Positions 39,360 through 50,762 of a stretch of DNA of 64,000 nucleotides are shown here, piece by piece (position 1 is the stretch's first letter; each line of letters starts with the position of its first letter). Made by a program: the position numbers and the translations under genes. The stretch is from an uncultured Paracoccaceae bacterium (GTDB lineage Bacteria; Pseudomonadota; Alphaproteobacteria; Rhodobacterales; Rhodobacteraceae): positions 359,791-423,790 of the forward strand of contig CANLVP010000003.1 of the NCBI GenBank assembly GCA_947494675.1. Reading direction: 5' to 3'. The notes beneath the pieces are model-generated. The model did not search any database, was not told where the DNA came from, and saw nothing but the letters and a program-made list of their open reading frames with translations.

Positions 39360-40790
39360 ATGGCGGGCCGGGTTCTTTCAGTCGCCTCAGAAGTGGTGCC
39401 GTTTATCAAAACGGGCGGTCTCGCAGACGTGGCGGGCGCCCTGCCCGGCGCGTTGTCGGCCCATGGCTGGGACATGCGCACGCTCATGCCCGGTTACCGC
39501 GGCTTGGTGAAAAAGACGAAAGCCAAAAAGGTGCTGTGGTCATCGGACGACCTCTTTGGTGGCCCGGCATCGGTGAAAGAGGGCGCCCTGGACGGTCAAA
39601 AGGTGCTGTTGCTGGATGCGCCACACCTGTTTGACCGCGCCGGTGGCCCTTACGGCGACCCCGACGATTTCCCCGACAACGCCCTGCGGTTTGCGGCGCT
39701 GTCCTGGGCCGCTGCCGATATCGCGCAACATGGGCTGACCGACGGCTGGGTGCCACAGGTCTTGCACGCCCACGACTGGCAAGCGGGTTTTGCCCCGGCT
39801 TATCTACGCTTCGCGGGATCATCTGTGAAAACCGTCATGACCGTCCACAACATCGCCTTCCAAGGCACGGCCCCTGCCGCGATGCTGGGGCAATTGATGT
39901 TGCCATTCGATAAATTCAACCCCGATTGCCTTGAATACTGGGGTCATTTGTCATCACTCAAGGCGGGCCTGACCACAGCCGACGCCATCACGACCGTCAG
40001 CCCGACCTATGCGGCAGAGCTGATGCGCCCCGAATTCGGCATGGGGCTGGACGGCGTGATCGCCCATCGCAGCACCGATCTGCACGGCATCCTGAACGGC
40101 GTTGATGATCAGGTCTGGAACCCAGAGACGGACCCAGAGGCGAAACCCTATTCTGCCAAGACGCTCAAGGGCAAAGCCGCCAACCGCAAGGCGCTGATGG
40201 CCGAATTTGGCCTTAAGGGGATCAAGGGGCCGCTGGCCATTATCGTTAGCCGGTTGACCGATCAAAAAGGCATCGACCTGCTAGCGGGCACGATCCCGGC
40301 CTTCATTGCAGGTGGTGGCGGGCTTGCTGTTCTCGGCTCTGGCGATCCCGCGCTTGAGGCGCAGCTCAAAGACCTTGCCAAGGCGCATCCAGGCAAGATC
40401 GGCCTGCGCATCGGCTATGACGAGGCGCTGTCGCATCGCATGTTCGCGGGCGGTGACGCCGTGCTGGTGCCCAGCCGTTTTGAACCCTGCGGCCTGACGC
40501 AGCTTTATGGCCTGCGCTATGGCACCATACCCGTTGTCGCGGCCACAGGCGGGCTGGCGGATACGGTGATCGACGCCAATCCGATGGCGCTCACCGACAA
40601 GGCCGCCACCGGCATTCAGTTCCATCCAGTGGACGAAATCGCCCTGGGCCATGCGCTGCAACGGCTGCTGACGCTACATGCCCAAAAGTCACTTTGGCAG
40701 ACAATGCAGAAACGCGGGATGACGCAGGCGCTTGGGTGGGCTACATCCTCGGGCAAATACGCTGCATTGTATGAAAGCCTGATTGCGTGA
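39360..40790 (+). CDS. glgA: glycogen synthase (ADP-glucose)
   Basis: I set the start at ATG 39360 (MAGRVLSVASEVVPFIKTGGLADV), one base after the glgC stop, rather than the track's 39330 inside glgC. The 476-residue GT5 enzyme has the ADP-glucose-binding KTGGL motif (Lys17) and the C-terminal active-site segment (PSRFEPCGLTQLYGLRYGTIPVVAATGGL). It elongates alpha-1,4-glucan from ADP-glucose. Its last codons overlap the GTG start of glgX. Confidence 0.95.
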   Translation: MAGRVLSVASEVVPFIKTGGLADVAGALPGALSAHGWDMRTLMPGYRGLVKKTKAKKVLWSSDDLFGGPASVKEGALDGQKVLLLDAPHLFDRAGGPYGDPDDFPDNALRFAALSWAAADIAQHGLTDGWVPQVLHAHDWQAGFAPAYLRFAGSSVKTVMTVHNIAFQGTAPAAMLGQLMLPFDKFNPDCLEYWGHLSSLKAGLTTADAITTVSPTYAAELMRPEFGMGLDGVIAHRSTDLHGILNGVDDQVWNPETDPEAKPYSAKTLKGKAANRKALMAEFGLKGIKGPLAIIVSRLTDQKGIDLLAGTIPAFIAGGGGLAVLGSGDPALEAQLKDLAKAHPGKIGLRIGYDEALSHRMFAGGDAVLVPSRFEPCGLTQLYGLRYGTIPVVAATGGLADTVIDANPMALTDKAATGIQFHPVDEIALGHALQRLLTLHAQKSLWQTMQKRGMTQALGWATSSGKYAALYESLIA

Positions 40791-42913
40791 ATGCCCACCT
40801 GACGACCGAACTGCCAACCCAACTCAAAGACCACCCCCTCTCATCCGGTAAGCCCCATCCTTTGGGGGCGACCTTTGATGGTGAGGGTGTGAACTTTGCC
40901 GTCTTTTCGGAACACGCCGAACGGGTTGAGCTGTGCCTGTTCAGCGATGATGGCCGCAAGGAACGCGCGCGCATTCCACTGACGGAACGTGATGGCGACG
41001 TCTGGCACGTCTATGTCACGGGCCTGCATCCGGGGGCGAAATACGGCTACCGTGTGCATGGGCCCTACGCCCCCGAAGAGGGGCACCGTTTTAACCCCAA
41101 CAAACTGCTGCTGGATCCATACGCCAAGCGCATCTTTGGCAAATATCGCTGGTCTGATGCGATGATGGGCTACAAGGTCGGCAGCCCACGCGAAGACCTG
41201 AGCTTTGACACCCGCGACAGCGCTTTTTGCGTGCCGCGGTCTATGGTTGTGGACCCGTCGTTCAACTGGGGCAACGATGCACCGCCTGCCGTGTCGCGGT
41301 CCGAGACCTTGTTGTATGAGGCGCATGTCAAAGGCCTGACTGCGCGCATGCCCGGCGTGCCCCATGATGTGCGCGGAAAGTTTCTGGGGCTGTCCAGCGA
41401 ACCCGTCTTGGAACATCTGACCAAAATGGGCGTGACCACGGTGCAATTGATGCCTGCGCAGGCCTTTATGGATGACCATTTCCTGACCGAAAAGGGCATG
41501 CGCAATTATTGGGGCTACAACACCATCGGCTTTTTCGCGCCAGAGCCGCGCTATATGACCGACCAAGGTGTCTGGGAATTCCAAACCATGGTCCGCCGCC
41601 TGCACAGCGCAGGGATCGAGGTGGTGCTGGACGTGGTCTATAATCACACAGCCGAGGGCAACCAGATGGGCCCCACCATCTGCCATCGCGGCTTTGACAA
41701 CAAATCTTACTACCGCCTGACCAAAGATCAGCGGTTTTACCTTAATGATACCGGCACCGGGAACGTGATGAACATGCAGCATCCGATGGTGCTGCGGATG
41801 ATGATGGATAGCCTGCGCTATTGGGTTGAGGTGATGCACGTTGATGGCTTTCGCTTTGATCTGGCGACGTCGCTGGCCCGCGAAACCGACGGCTTTGACC
41901 GCGAAGGTGGCTTTCTGGACGCGATCCGACAAGACCCGGTGCTGAGCCGGGTGAAGCTGATTGCCGAACCCTGGGACCTTGGCCCCGGCGGCTATCAGCT
42001 AGGCGCCTTTCCGCATCCGTTTTTGGAATTCAACGACAAATTCCGCGATGGCGTGCGCAAGTATTGGCGCGGCGACAAGGGCATGACCCCGGATTTTTCC
42101 AAACGCATTTTGGGCAGTGCCGAACAGTTTGACCACTCGGGCCGCGCGGCCACGACGTCGATCAACTTTGCGTCCGTGCATGATGGGTTCTGCCTTGAGG
42201 ATCTGGTCAGCTACAACGTCAAACACAATGCCGCGAACGGCGAAAACAACCGCGACGGCAAAGACGACAATTACTCTGACAACATGGGTGTCGAGGGGCC
42301 AACCGACGACCCCGCGATCCGGGCCGCCCGCGATCTGCGCAAGCGCAATTTTCTGGCGACCATGTTCCTCAGCCAGGGCACGCCGCTACTGCTGTCAGGG
42401 GATGAGATTGGCAATACCCAGAACGGCAACAATAACACCTACGGCCAGGACAATGAACTGGGCTGGGTAAATTGGGACAAACCCGACCTGGCCTTGCTTG
42501 GTTTTGTCGAACGGCTCGCAGCGCTGCGTCGCAAACATACGGTGCTGCGCCAAATCCGTTTCCTGCATTCGCGTCAGCGTGTCCGCGATGGCATCCCGGA
42601 CCTGTTCTGGCGCTTGCCCGATGGCAATACGCCCGCCGCCGAGGATTGGGAAAACCCCGATTGGAAAGCGCTTTGTGTCGAGGTCCGGACCTCTTCTGGC
42701 ACCCCTGAATACGCCGCCTCTGACGACGTGTTGTTCATGACCTTCAACAGCGGTGATGCCGTTGATGTGCAGCTTCCCCCCGCTTTTCGTGGTAAGGCAT
42801 GGGAGCTGGTGCTGAACACCGCGCGCCCGGACGACGGCGTCGTCTGCGTGACCGGCACCACAACTCGGATCGACGCCCAAAGCGTCTGCGTCTTTGCCTG
42901 TTCCGCCACCTAA
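40787..42913 (+). CDS. glgX: glycogen debranching enzyme GlgX
   Basis: This 708-residue GH13 protein starts at a GTG that overlaps the glgA stop (GTGA). It has a CBM48 module (ATFDGEGVNFAVFSEHAERVELCLF) and the GlgX/isoamylase barrel. The Asp nucleophile is in DGFRFDLATSLARE and the acid Glu in KLIAEPWDLGPGGYQLG. The enzyme debranches phosphorylase-limit glycogen. No glycogen phosphorylase gene is visible in this operon. Confidence 0.94.
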   Translation: MNAHLTTELPTQLKDHPLSSGKPHPLGATFDGEGVNFAVFSEHAERVELCLFSDDGRKERARIPLTERDGDVWHVYVTGLHPGAKYGYRVHGPYAPEEGHRFNPNKLLLDPYAKRIFGKYRWSDAMMGYKVGSPREDLSFDTRDSAFCVPRSMVVDPSFNWGNDAPPAVSRSETLLYEAHVKGLTARMPGVPHDVRGKFLGLSSEPVLEHLTKMGVTTVQLMPAQAFMDDHFLTEKGMRNYWGYNTIGFFAPEPRYMTDQGVWEFQTMVRRLHSAGIEVVLDVVYNHTAEGNQMGPTICHRGFDNKSYYRLTKDQRFYLNDTGTGNVMNMQHPMVLRMMMDSLRYWVEVMHVDGFRFDLATSLARETDGFDREGGFLDAIRQDPVLSRVKLIAEPWDLGPGGYQLGAFPHPFLEFNDKFRDGVRKYWRGDKGMTPDFSKRILGSAEQFDHSGRAATTSINFASVHDGFCLEDLVSYNVKHNAANGENNRDGKDDNYSDNMGVEGPTDDPAIRAARDLRKRNFLATMFLSQGTPLLLSGDEIGNTQNGNNNTYGQDNELGWVNWDKPDLALLGFVERLAALRRKHTVLRQIRFLHSRQRVRDGIPDLFWRLPDGNTPAAEDWENPDWKALCVEVRTSSGTPEYAASDDVLFMTFNSGDAVDVQLPPAFRGKAWELVLNTARPDDGVVCVTGTTTRIDAQSVCVFACSAT

Positions 42914-45560
<2,647 letters not shown>

Positions 45561-45712
45561 AACGTCCCCCACCCCCGGCAAATATCACATGGAAGCCGCG
45601 CGCAATAGCCGCACTTGTCCTCTGGGAAATTTACCTTGCTATGGTTGAGTTTCGCCTGCAATATGCAATCTGGTTTTACGGGGAACACCTAAGCGTGAAT
45701 CACCGTATCAGT

Positions 45713-45791
45713 CAGCGCAGCGCTCTGCGCCGCTGGCACTTGTGCGTAGGCGGGGATCAGGTTTTGGGAGGAGCCCCTCGCCTACGTGCAA
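45713..45791. ncRNA. candidate structured RNA or attenuator with two stem-loops
   Basis: The intergenic region from 45561 to 45874 (314 bases) holds no convincing gene. It contains a GC-rich inverted repeat (gcgcag cgct ctgcgc, 45715-45730) and, just after it, a longer imperfect stem (ttgtgcgtaggcgggg, 45740-45755, against cccctcgcctacgtgcaa, 45774-45791). No T-run follows on either strand, so neither looks like a plain terminator. It could be a small RNA or an attenuator. Strand and promoter cannot be assigned. Confidence 0.3.
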
Positions 45792-45874
45792 ACAATCCAA
45801 ACCATCGGAACGGGCCATTGAAGCAAGGGCTTTGTTACATGCCGCGATGCGTAGTGGCACCGCGGCATATGTGA

Positions 45875-48331
45875 TCAATAGAGATCGACGCGGAAGGGCG
45901 TTGTTTCCCAATAGGCCTGCGCCAGTTGCAGGATACGCGCCTTGGGGTCCGTCTCGGCGGGGCCCTTGCCCAGACGGGTCAGCACCTCGTTCATCGCGCT
46001 TTGGCTTCCGGGGCCAAAGGCACCATCAACGTCGATGTCACCGCCCAGCGCCTTGATCAGACGTTGCGCCCCGCCGTCCAACACGTTGCCCGGCATCGCA
46101 TCAAGCTGTTGCTGCGCGTATTGCGCATTGCGATTCTTGGTCAGCGCGGTTCCCTTGGCGGCCATGACAGCGGCATCAAATTGATCGAAACCGGACACCG
46201 ATTGCGTCATAAGCAGATAGGCCGCCGTGGCTGCTGAGATTGGATCGCCACGCTCCAGCCCTTCGGCATAGATCGCAACGGCCTGCTGCATATCAACACC
46301 ACCGGGGGCAGAGCCGTCGCTATGCATCGTGGCCAGCGTATAGGCTGTGCTGGGGTGGCCTGCGTCATGGGCGTCTTTGATCAGTTCATAGGCTCGGCCT
46401 ACATCTGGCGTGAGCCCAGCCTGCCCGCGCTGATACGCGATCCCAAGGTTCAGCATGCCGTAGATGTCACCACGCGCAACGCTTTCGTTCATGTAGCGCA
46501 AAGCCCTCTCTGGATCGAAATAATCAGAGCTTTCATCAAGATAGAGCCCGGTCAGCGCGTTCATCGCAAAGGTGTGGCCCACCTCCATCGCGCGGACCAG
46601 AAGGTCATAACCTTCAACTTCGGCCTCGGTCGTGCCGCCGTTCAACAGCAGCTCATACCCGAGCGTATGCATCGCGTAAGGGTCGCCCTCTGATACGCCG
46701 CGCGCGAATAGCTGGCGCACCGCGTCACTGTCAGGACGGCCATCGTTTCCGACGCCGCTTTCGTCGTAGCGGGCCAGCAGCGCCAGCGCATGCCAGGCCC
46801 GTGTGTGACCCAGATCGCGTGCTTTTTCAAAACTCGCGCGTGCGCCATCCTGGTTCAAAAGCGCCAGTTGTGCCCGCCCCTTTTGATAGTGGAACCGCCC
46901 AGTATCTGGGTTGGCCGCAATCGCGGCCTCGCAAGCCGCCAGCGCGATTTCTGGCCGGATTTCATTGGGATAGCGGGTGAGGCCCATGCCGTCGGGATCA
47001 AGGTGATCCCCCGCTTCCAAATCGCAATTGTTGGGCACAAGGTTCAGCGCCACTTGCTGTGCGACGCCGTTGACCTCGATCAGGATGCCGTCGGTCAGCT
47101 GCCCGCTTTCAAGCGTCATCGCAGGCACTTGCACGCTTTCGTTCACAAGCGTCAGGCGATCCACGTCGAGGCCGGTCAATGTCCGACCCGTCACGTCGGT
47201 GTTCAGCCCGCTCCGGTCACGCTGCATCAACACACCGGTTTCAGGGCGCGCCAAAAAGCGGACCGTGTCGGTGACACCGATATTCAGGGCCGCAGACAGC
47301 GCCGGGCCGATATCAACTTCTGGCACGAAATCCGCCGTGATGACGTTGGTGATGGGGGCCGCGCTCACTTGCGTTTCCTCAGCCGCCACATCGACATCGG
47401 CCACTCGGGCCACGCCGCGCGTTTCGCCTGTCCCTGAGGAGTTTACCTCAATCGGGCGGCTCAACTGCGCGCCAAGTCCAAAGCTGGCGGGTTCAATCAG
47501 GGTTGAGCTGTCCCATGGCACCTGCCGGCCGTTCGTCCGCTCGAACGTCTTGCGGCGGACCTGCTCAAACACATCCTTGATCAACGCTTCTGGCGTGGCC
47601 GAAGCCTCTTCGATCAAAGACGCGGTAAAGGGGCTGTTGTCGCCTTCGCCGTCATAGGCCAGCGAACCGGGAGAGGTTGAATAAATCAGCATGGAATTCA
47701 GTGGCGCCGATTGGCTGGCGAACCCTGTGCGTGTTTCGCGCAGTGTATTGCCCACCTGGGTCAGCAGTTCCTTGCCCGCAAACGGGTTATCCCGGCAGCT
47801 ATCAAGGATCACGACCTGCAGCCGTGCGCGTGCACCGATAATCCCCACCAAAGAGCCAAGCGAGACCGCCTCAAACGGCACATCATAGACGCTATCAAGG
47901 TCGGCATCGGTCGGAACAAGGTAGTTCTCTGCCCCGATCTGAAAGCCATGTCCGGCAAAGAAAACAACGACTTCGGTGTCGCGGTCCACATCGAACAGCA
48001 CGCGGCGCAACATGTCCTCAAACCCGCGCTTGGTGATGTCCTCGTGGTAGCGCACAAGATAGCCCTGTTCGCGCAAGAACGTCGCGACAGCGCCCGCATC
48101 CGCGTGGGCATTGGGCAGATCAGGAATGTCGGCGTAGTCCGAATTCCCGATCACAATGGCATAGCGTTTTGCGGCGCGGGTGTCGGGATTGATGCCACGG
48201 AGCGGCAGAATATCCGCCGATCCGTTGATCAACCGTTCGACGATCAGGCTGTTCTGGGCCAGCGCTGGGGCCGTGCCCAACACGCTGACCGACAGCAGCG
48301 CTGCGGCCATGACTGATAGCGGCTTGCCCAT
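45875..48331 (-). CDS. secreted caspase-like peptidase with Sel1 repeats and peptidoglycan-binding domain
   Basis: The track start (48598) covers an unrelated Arg/His-rich frame of the overlapping lipoprotein gene. ATG 48331 lies one base after the lipoprotein stop and opens a signal peptide (MGKPLSVMAAALLSVSVLGTAPALA), giving 818 residues. The caspase (C14) domain shows His128 in VVFFAGHGF and Cys179 in VVILDSCRDNPF, both intact. After a middle region of about 200 residues come TPR/Sel1-type repeats (YAMHTLGYELL, IYGMLNLGIAYQRG) and a C-terminal PG-binding-1 module (GDIDVDGAFGPGSQSAMN). It should act in the periplasm, attached to cell wall or complexed with the lipoprotein. It has paralogues at 49465 and 51647. 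Its target is unknown. Confidence 0.82.
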   Translation of the reverse strand: MGKPLSVMAAALLSVSVLGTAPALAQNSLIVERLINGSADILPLRGINPDTRAAKRYAIVIGNSDYADIPDLPNAHADAGAVATFLREQGYLVRYHEDITKRGFEDMLRRVLFDVDRDTEVVVFFAGHGFQIGAENYLVPTDADLDSVYDVPFEAVSLGSLVGIIGARARLQVVILDSCRDNPFAGKELLTQVGNTLRETRTGFASQSAPLNSMLIYSTSPGSLAYDGEGDNSPFTASLIEEASATPEALIKDVFEQVRRKTFERTNGRQVPWDSSTLIEPASFGLGAQLSRPIEVNSSGTGETRGVARVADVDVAAEETQVSAAPITNVITADFVPEVDIGPALSAALNIGVTDTVRFLARPETGVLMQRDRSGLNTDVTGRTLTGLDVDRLTLVNESVQVPAMTLESGQLTDGILIEVNGVAQQVALNLVPNNCDLEAGDHLDPDGMGLTRYPNEIRPEIALAACEAAIAANPDTGRFHYQKGRAQLALLNQDGARASFEKARDLGHTRAWHALALLARYDESGVGNDGRPDSDAVRQLFARGVSEGDPYAMHTLGYELLLNGGTTEAEVEGYDLLVRAMEVGHTFAMNALTGLYLDESSDYFDPERALRYMNESVARGDIYGMLNLGIAYQRGQAGLTPDVGRAYELIKDAHDAGHPSTAYTLATMHSDGSAPGGVDMQQAVAIYAEGLERGDPISAATAAYLLMTQSVSGFDQFDAAVMAAKGTALTKNRNAQYAQQQLDAMPGNVLDGGAQRLIKALGGDIDVDGAFGPGSQSAMNEVLTRLGKGPAETDPKARILQLAQAYWETTPFRVDLY

Positions 48332-48332
48332 C

Positions 48333-48683
48333 TTAGCACTGCCAGCAAGGTGGCGGCGCGGGTGCGGGCGGCGCGGGGGGTGTGGGTGTCGGAGATGGTG
48401 ACGGCGACGGTGATGGTGAGGGCGATGGCGACGGTGTTGACGTTGAGGCAGACGCGCGTTCTGCGCGGCGACGTTCTGCCCGCTGTGCGGCCAATTGTCG
48501 TGCGCGTTCAACGGCATCTGCATCGACCGTGGTTTGCGCCGTGGTCGTCGTGGTTTGCGTCTGCTGCGCTGGGATCGTGACGGGCACAGGCACCACAAGG
48601 CAGCCTGAGGTCAGTGTCACCAGCCCCACAACAGCAACGGCACGCAACCGGCGCGGAATGGGTTGGAAGGTCGGAAGGGTCAT
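48333..48683 (-). CDS. small lipoprotein with Ser-Pro-rich tail
   Basis: I start this at ATG 48683, where AAGGAG is well spaced, giving 116 residues. The N-terminus has a signal peptide with lipobox (TLTSGC), so the protein is lipid-anchored. After an Ala/Arg-rich middle (AVERARQLAAQRAERRR) it ends in a run of Ser-Pro and Pro-Ala (SPSPSP..., PTPTPPAPPAPAPPP) and finishes CWQC. The SP part is encoded by a 6-base periodic sequence. The stop lies one base before the caspase start, so the pair is coupled and the lipoprotein may be its membrane tether. No homologue is recognised. Confidence 0.75.
   Translation of the reverse strand: MTLPTFQPIPRRLRAVAVVGLVTLTSGCLVVPVPVTIPAQQTQTTTTTAQTTVDADAVERARQLAAQRAERRRAERASASTSTPSPSPSPSPSPSPSPTPTPPAPPAPAPPPCWQC
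48392..48436 (+). repeat. hexanucleotide-periodic low-complexity repeat in the lipoprotein gene
   Basis: About seven imperfect 6-base units of the form g(t/c)gat/cg (such as gatggt, gacggc, gatggt) occur back to back and code for the Ser-Pro repeat of the lipoprotein. Since units are six bases, gain or loss would keep the reading frame and change only linker length. Confidence 0.6.
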
Positions 48684-48727
48684 TTCAATTCTCCTTGTCG
48701 TCAATATTTGGCGTGTAACCACCTGTT

Positions 48728-49048
48728 TTAATTGGCCTCTATCGGCAACCCACCAGCCCCTTTGATCCGTTCGATCAGATCGAGCGTTTTGCGCGGGTCA
48801 GCGCGGTAGGCGTCTTGGATCAGGGGGAAGTCTGCCCATTCCTGCCCTTCTGGCAAGTCAGGATTTCCCTCCTGTGTGATCGAGCGTGTCGTGCCGGTTC
48901 CGGGCACAAGCGCTTGTAATTGCGCGCAAAAATGCGTGCTTAGAAATTCATTCTCGAGCCCGAGATCCGGGCAGTCTGCTGTTTGCGCGAAAGCTGCGCT
49001 GGCACAGGAGGCGACACAGGCGGTGGCCAGACAAAGATTACGTAGCAT
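48728..49048 (-). CDS. small secreted protein with one likely disulfide
   Basis: Three in-frame Met codons are possible. ATG 49048 has the best ribosome site (GGGG eight bases upstream), giving 106 residues. The N-terminus (MLRNLCLATACVASCASAAFAQ) is a signal peptide with cleavage near AFA-QTA. The mature protein has only two Cys (TADC and HFC), probably one disulfide. It contains the acidic segment DLPEGQEWADFPLIQDAYRADPRK. It is the upstream gene of the lipoprotein-caspase transcript, 44 bp from the lipoprotein start. No family is recognised. The context suggests a periplasmic partner or substrate of the caspase. Confidence 0.7.
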   Translation of the reverse strand: MLRNLCLATACVASCASAAFAQTADCPDLGLENEFLSTHFCAQLQALVPGTGTTRSITQEGNPDLPEGQEWADFPLIQDAYRADPRKTLDLIERIKGAGGLPIEAN

Positions 49049-49306
49049 TGTCATTTCCCCTTTCATAAGAGCGACTTAGCGCCCCAAACCAATTTAACAA
49101 ACCTGCCGCCAAAGCGGCGTCACGTCAGGTCTTGCCACAAAGCTAACCGATCCAACCCTGCTGCGGGGCGTTGTCGTTTCCAATACGACACCGCCGCCAA
49201 TGCGCGCTCCCTTACGGTAAGACTATCGCAGAAAATCGCGTTTCACCAAACGCTTCTGATCAAAAGATCGGGAATGTGATCCGCCGCCCACCGCACGGTC
49301 GAAAAC

Positions 49307-49366
49307 GACCATGCACAACCGATGAAGAACCGATGCACGACCCATACACAAACCATGCGCATCAAA
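49307..49366. repeat. ATGCAC-type repeat in the caspase divergent intergenic region
   Basis: The intergenic stretch contains several near-repeats of 9-15 bases (catgcacaaccgatg, gatgcacgacccat, aaccatgcgcat). It resembles the coding stretch at 4881-4921. It lies between the divergent small-secreted-protein and pseudo-caspase genes. The remaining bases of the 49049-49464 gap show no convincing gene; a regulator site or promoter is likely but none was picked out with confidence. Confidence 0.5.
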
Positions 49367-49464
49367 GTCCTAACGTGCATTTACCAAGGCCCGCCATGTC
49401 ACACCTTAACGTATGGAAAACGAGACTGTCCCCAAGCCCCCTTTTGCCTGCTAGCATACCCCCC

Positions 49465-50745
49465 ATGATGTATCGTGTGATCCAAACCCTTGCCCTTCTT
49501 GCGGGCCTTGCCCCCGCCGCCATGGCGGAGGACCGTGCGCTGATTATCGGCATCGAGGGCTATCCCAATCTGGACCTGCGCCTTGCGCCGCAATCTGCAG
49601 CAGACGATGCCATTGCGATGGCGCAGCTGGCGGTCGAGCGCTGGGGTTATCGCCAGACGCAGGTGTCGGTGCTGCTGGACAGTGCCGCAACCTCTGCCGC
49701 GATTTTGGATGCGCTGATTGATGAGCTGGTCGGGCTGACCGCACCGGGTGATCGGGCGCTGTTGTATTTCGCAGGATTGGGCAGCCGGAACACGCAAGAC
49801 ACCCGCGTGATCCTTGCCTATGACAGCGAGAGCTTGTTGGGCCGTATTCCAGAGGATGCGTTGTCAGATATCCTTGACCTTATCGCGGATCGCGATGTGA
49901 CCGTGATTATGGACACAGGCTTTCGTGGCGACATCGGCACCCCGGGCCAGCGCGGGATTGGCGCGCCGGGGTTTGAGGCGACACCTTTTGCCGCCAACGG
50001 CGATATGCGCGCGGTCTATACCGCCTCTGCCGTTAGCCAGACCGCTTGGGAGACTGCGATGGGCGGTGTGATGACGACTGCACTGATCGCGGGCGCCAAG
50101 GGTGCCGCCGATAGCGATGGCGACGGGATTGCGAGCCACGGCGAATTGCTGGCGCATCTGCGCAGCCAAAGCACGGCATGGTGTGCGGCCCAAACCAATT
50201 GCGCGCCCATGGGCCTGACGCCTGATTTTGCCGGGCCGCTGAACCGCAGCCCCGTGGGCGTGACGGTGGCGAGTGCCACCCCTGCGCCACAAGGAGCGGC
50301 GCCATTTGCTGCATCCAACACCGCCGATCTGCGCCTGTCGATTGACGCGGGAACGGCGCTGACGATTGGGCAGTCGGTGACGTTCCGCGTCCGGGCAGCC
50401 GCAGCAGGCACATTGCTAATTTTGGATGTGGACCCCGCCGGTCAACTGGCCCGCGTGTTTCCATCGGCACTTGCCCCCAATAGCGGGACCGCGATTGCGC
50501 CGGGCGTCGAACTGGCAATCCCGAACGGGAAATCCACCAATGGTGCGCCGCTGCGCGTGCGTGTGACCGGACCTGCCGGTGATGGTTATCTGCTGGCGGT
50601 GTTGATCGAAGGCGAGGGCGTGGATGCGACCCGGCTTTTGCCGCAGGGACCGGCCAGCACCGCCCTGCCCCAGCTTGCACAGAACTTGCAGTCACTTGGC
50701 CGAAACTGGTCGGCGGTGACGCTCAACTATACAATTTCGAACTGA
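49465..50745 (+). CDS. secreted pseudo-caspase (catalytic His and Cys both lost), DUF4384-like C-terminus
   Basis: The track start (49171) runs through the intergenic region. ATG 49465 or 49468 is the sensible start, since it opens a signal peptide (MMYRVIQTLALLAGLAPAAMA), though no strong ribosome site is visible; the protein is about 427 residues. The caspase-like fold is clear (RALIIGIEGYPNLDLRLAPQSAADDA). But the His motif reads YFAGLGS (Leu105 instead of His) and the Cys motif reads VIMDTGFRG (Gly152 instead of Cys). The C-terminal 170 residues form a DUF4384-type beta domain (IGQSVTFRVRAAAAGTLLILDVDPAGQLARVFP). It heads an operon with ompA-like and active-caspase genes. The loss of both catalytic residues suggests a regulatory or scaffold pseudoenzyme. 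Confidence 0.82.
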   Translation: MMYRVIQTLALLAGLAPAAMAEDRALIIGIEGYPNLDLRLAPQSAADDAIAMAQLAVERWGYRQTQVSVLLDSAATSAAILDALIDELVGLTAPGDRALLYFAGLGSRNTQDTRVILAYDSESLLGRIPEDALSDILDLIADRDVTVIMDTGFRGDIGTPGQRGIGAPGFEATPFAANGDMRAVYTASAVSQTAWETAMGGVMTTALIAGAKGAADSDGDGIASHGELLAHLRSQSTAWCAAQTNCAPMGLTPDFAGPLNRSPVGVTVASATPAPQGAAPFAASNTADLRLSIDAGTALTIGQSVTFRVRAAAAGTLLILDVDPAGQLARVFPSALAPNSGTAIAPGVELAIPNGKSTNGAPLRVRVTGPAGDGYLLAVLIEGEGVDATRLLPQGPASTALPQLAQNLQSLGRNWSAVTLNYTISN

Positions 50746-50762
50746 CGATTGGATCGGAGGAT

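Noticed and set aside
45713-45791. Stem-loops considered as 6S RNA, tRNA or SRP RNA
   Set aside because: The core conserved sequences of these RNAs were not found in either strand, so only a generic structured-RNA candidate is reported.
45875-48598. Track start at 48598 for the caspase gene
   Set aside because: The extra 89 codons are an Arg/His-rich frame overlapping the lipoprotein gene; ATG 48331 opens a proper signal peptide.
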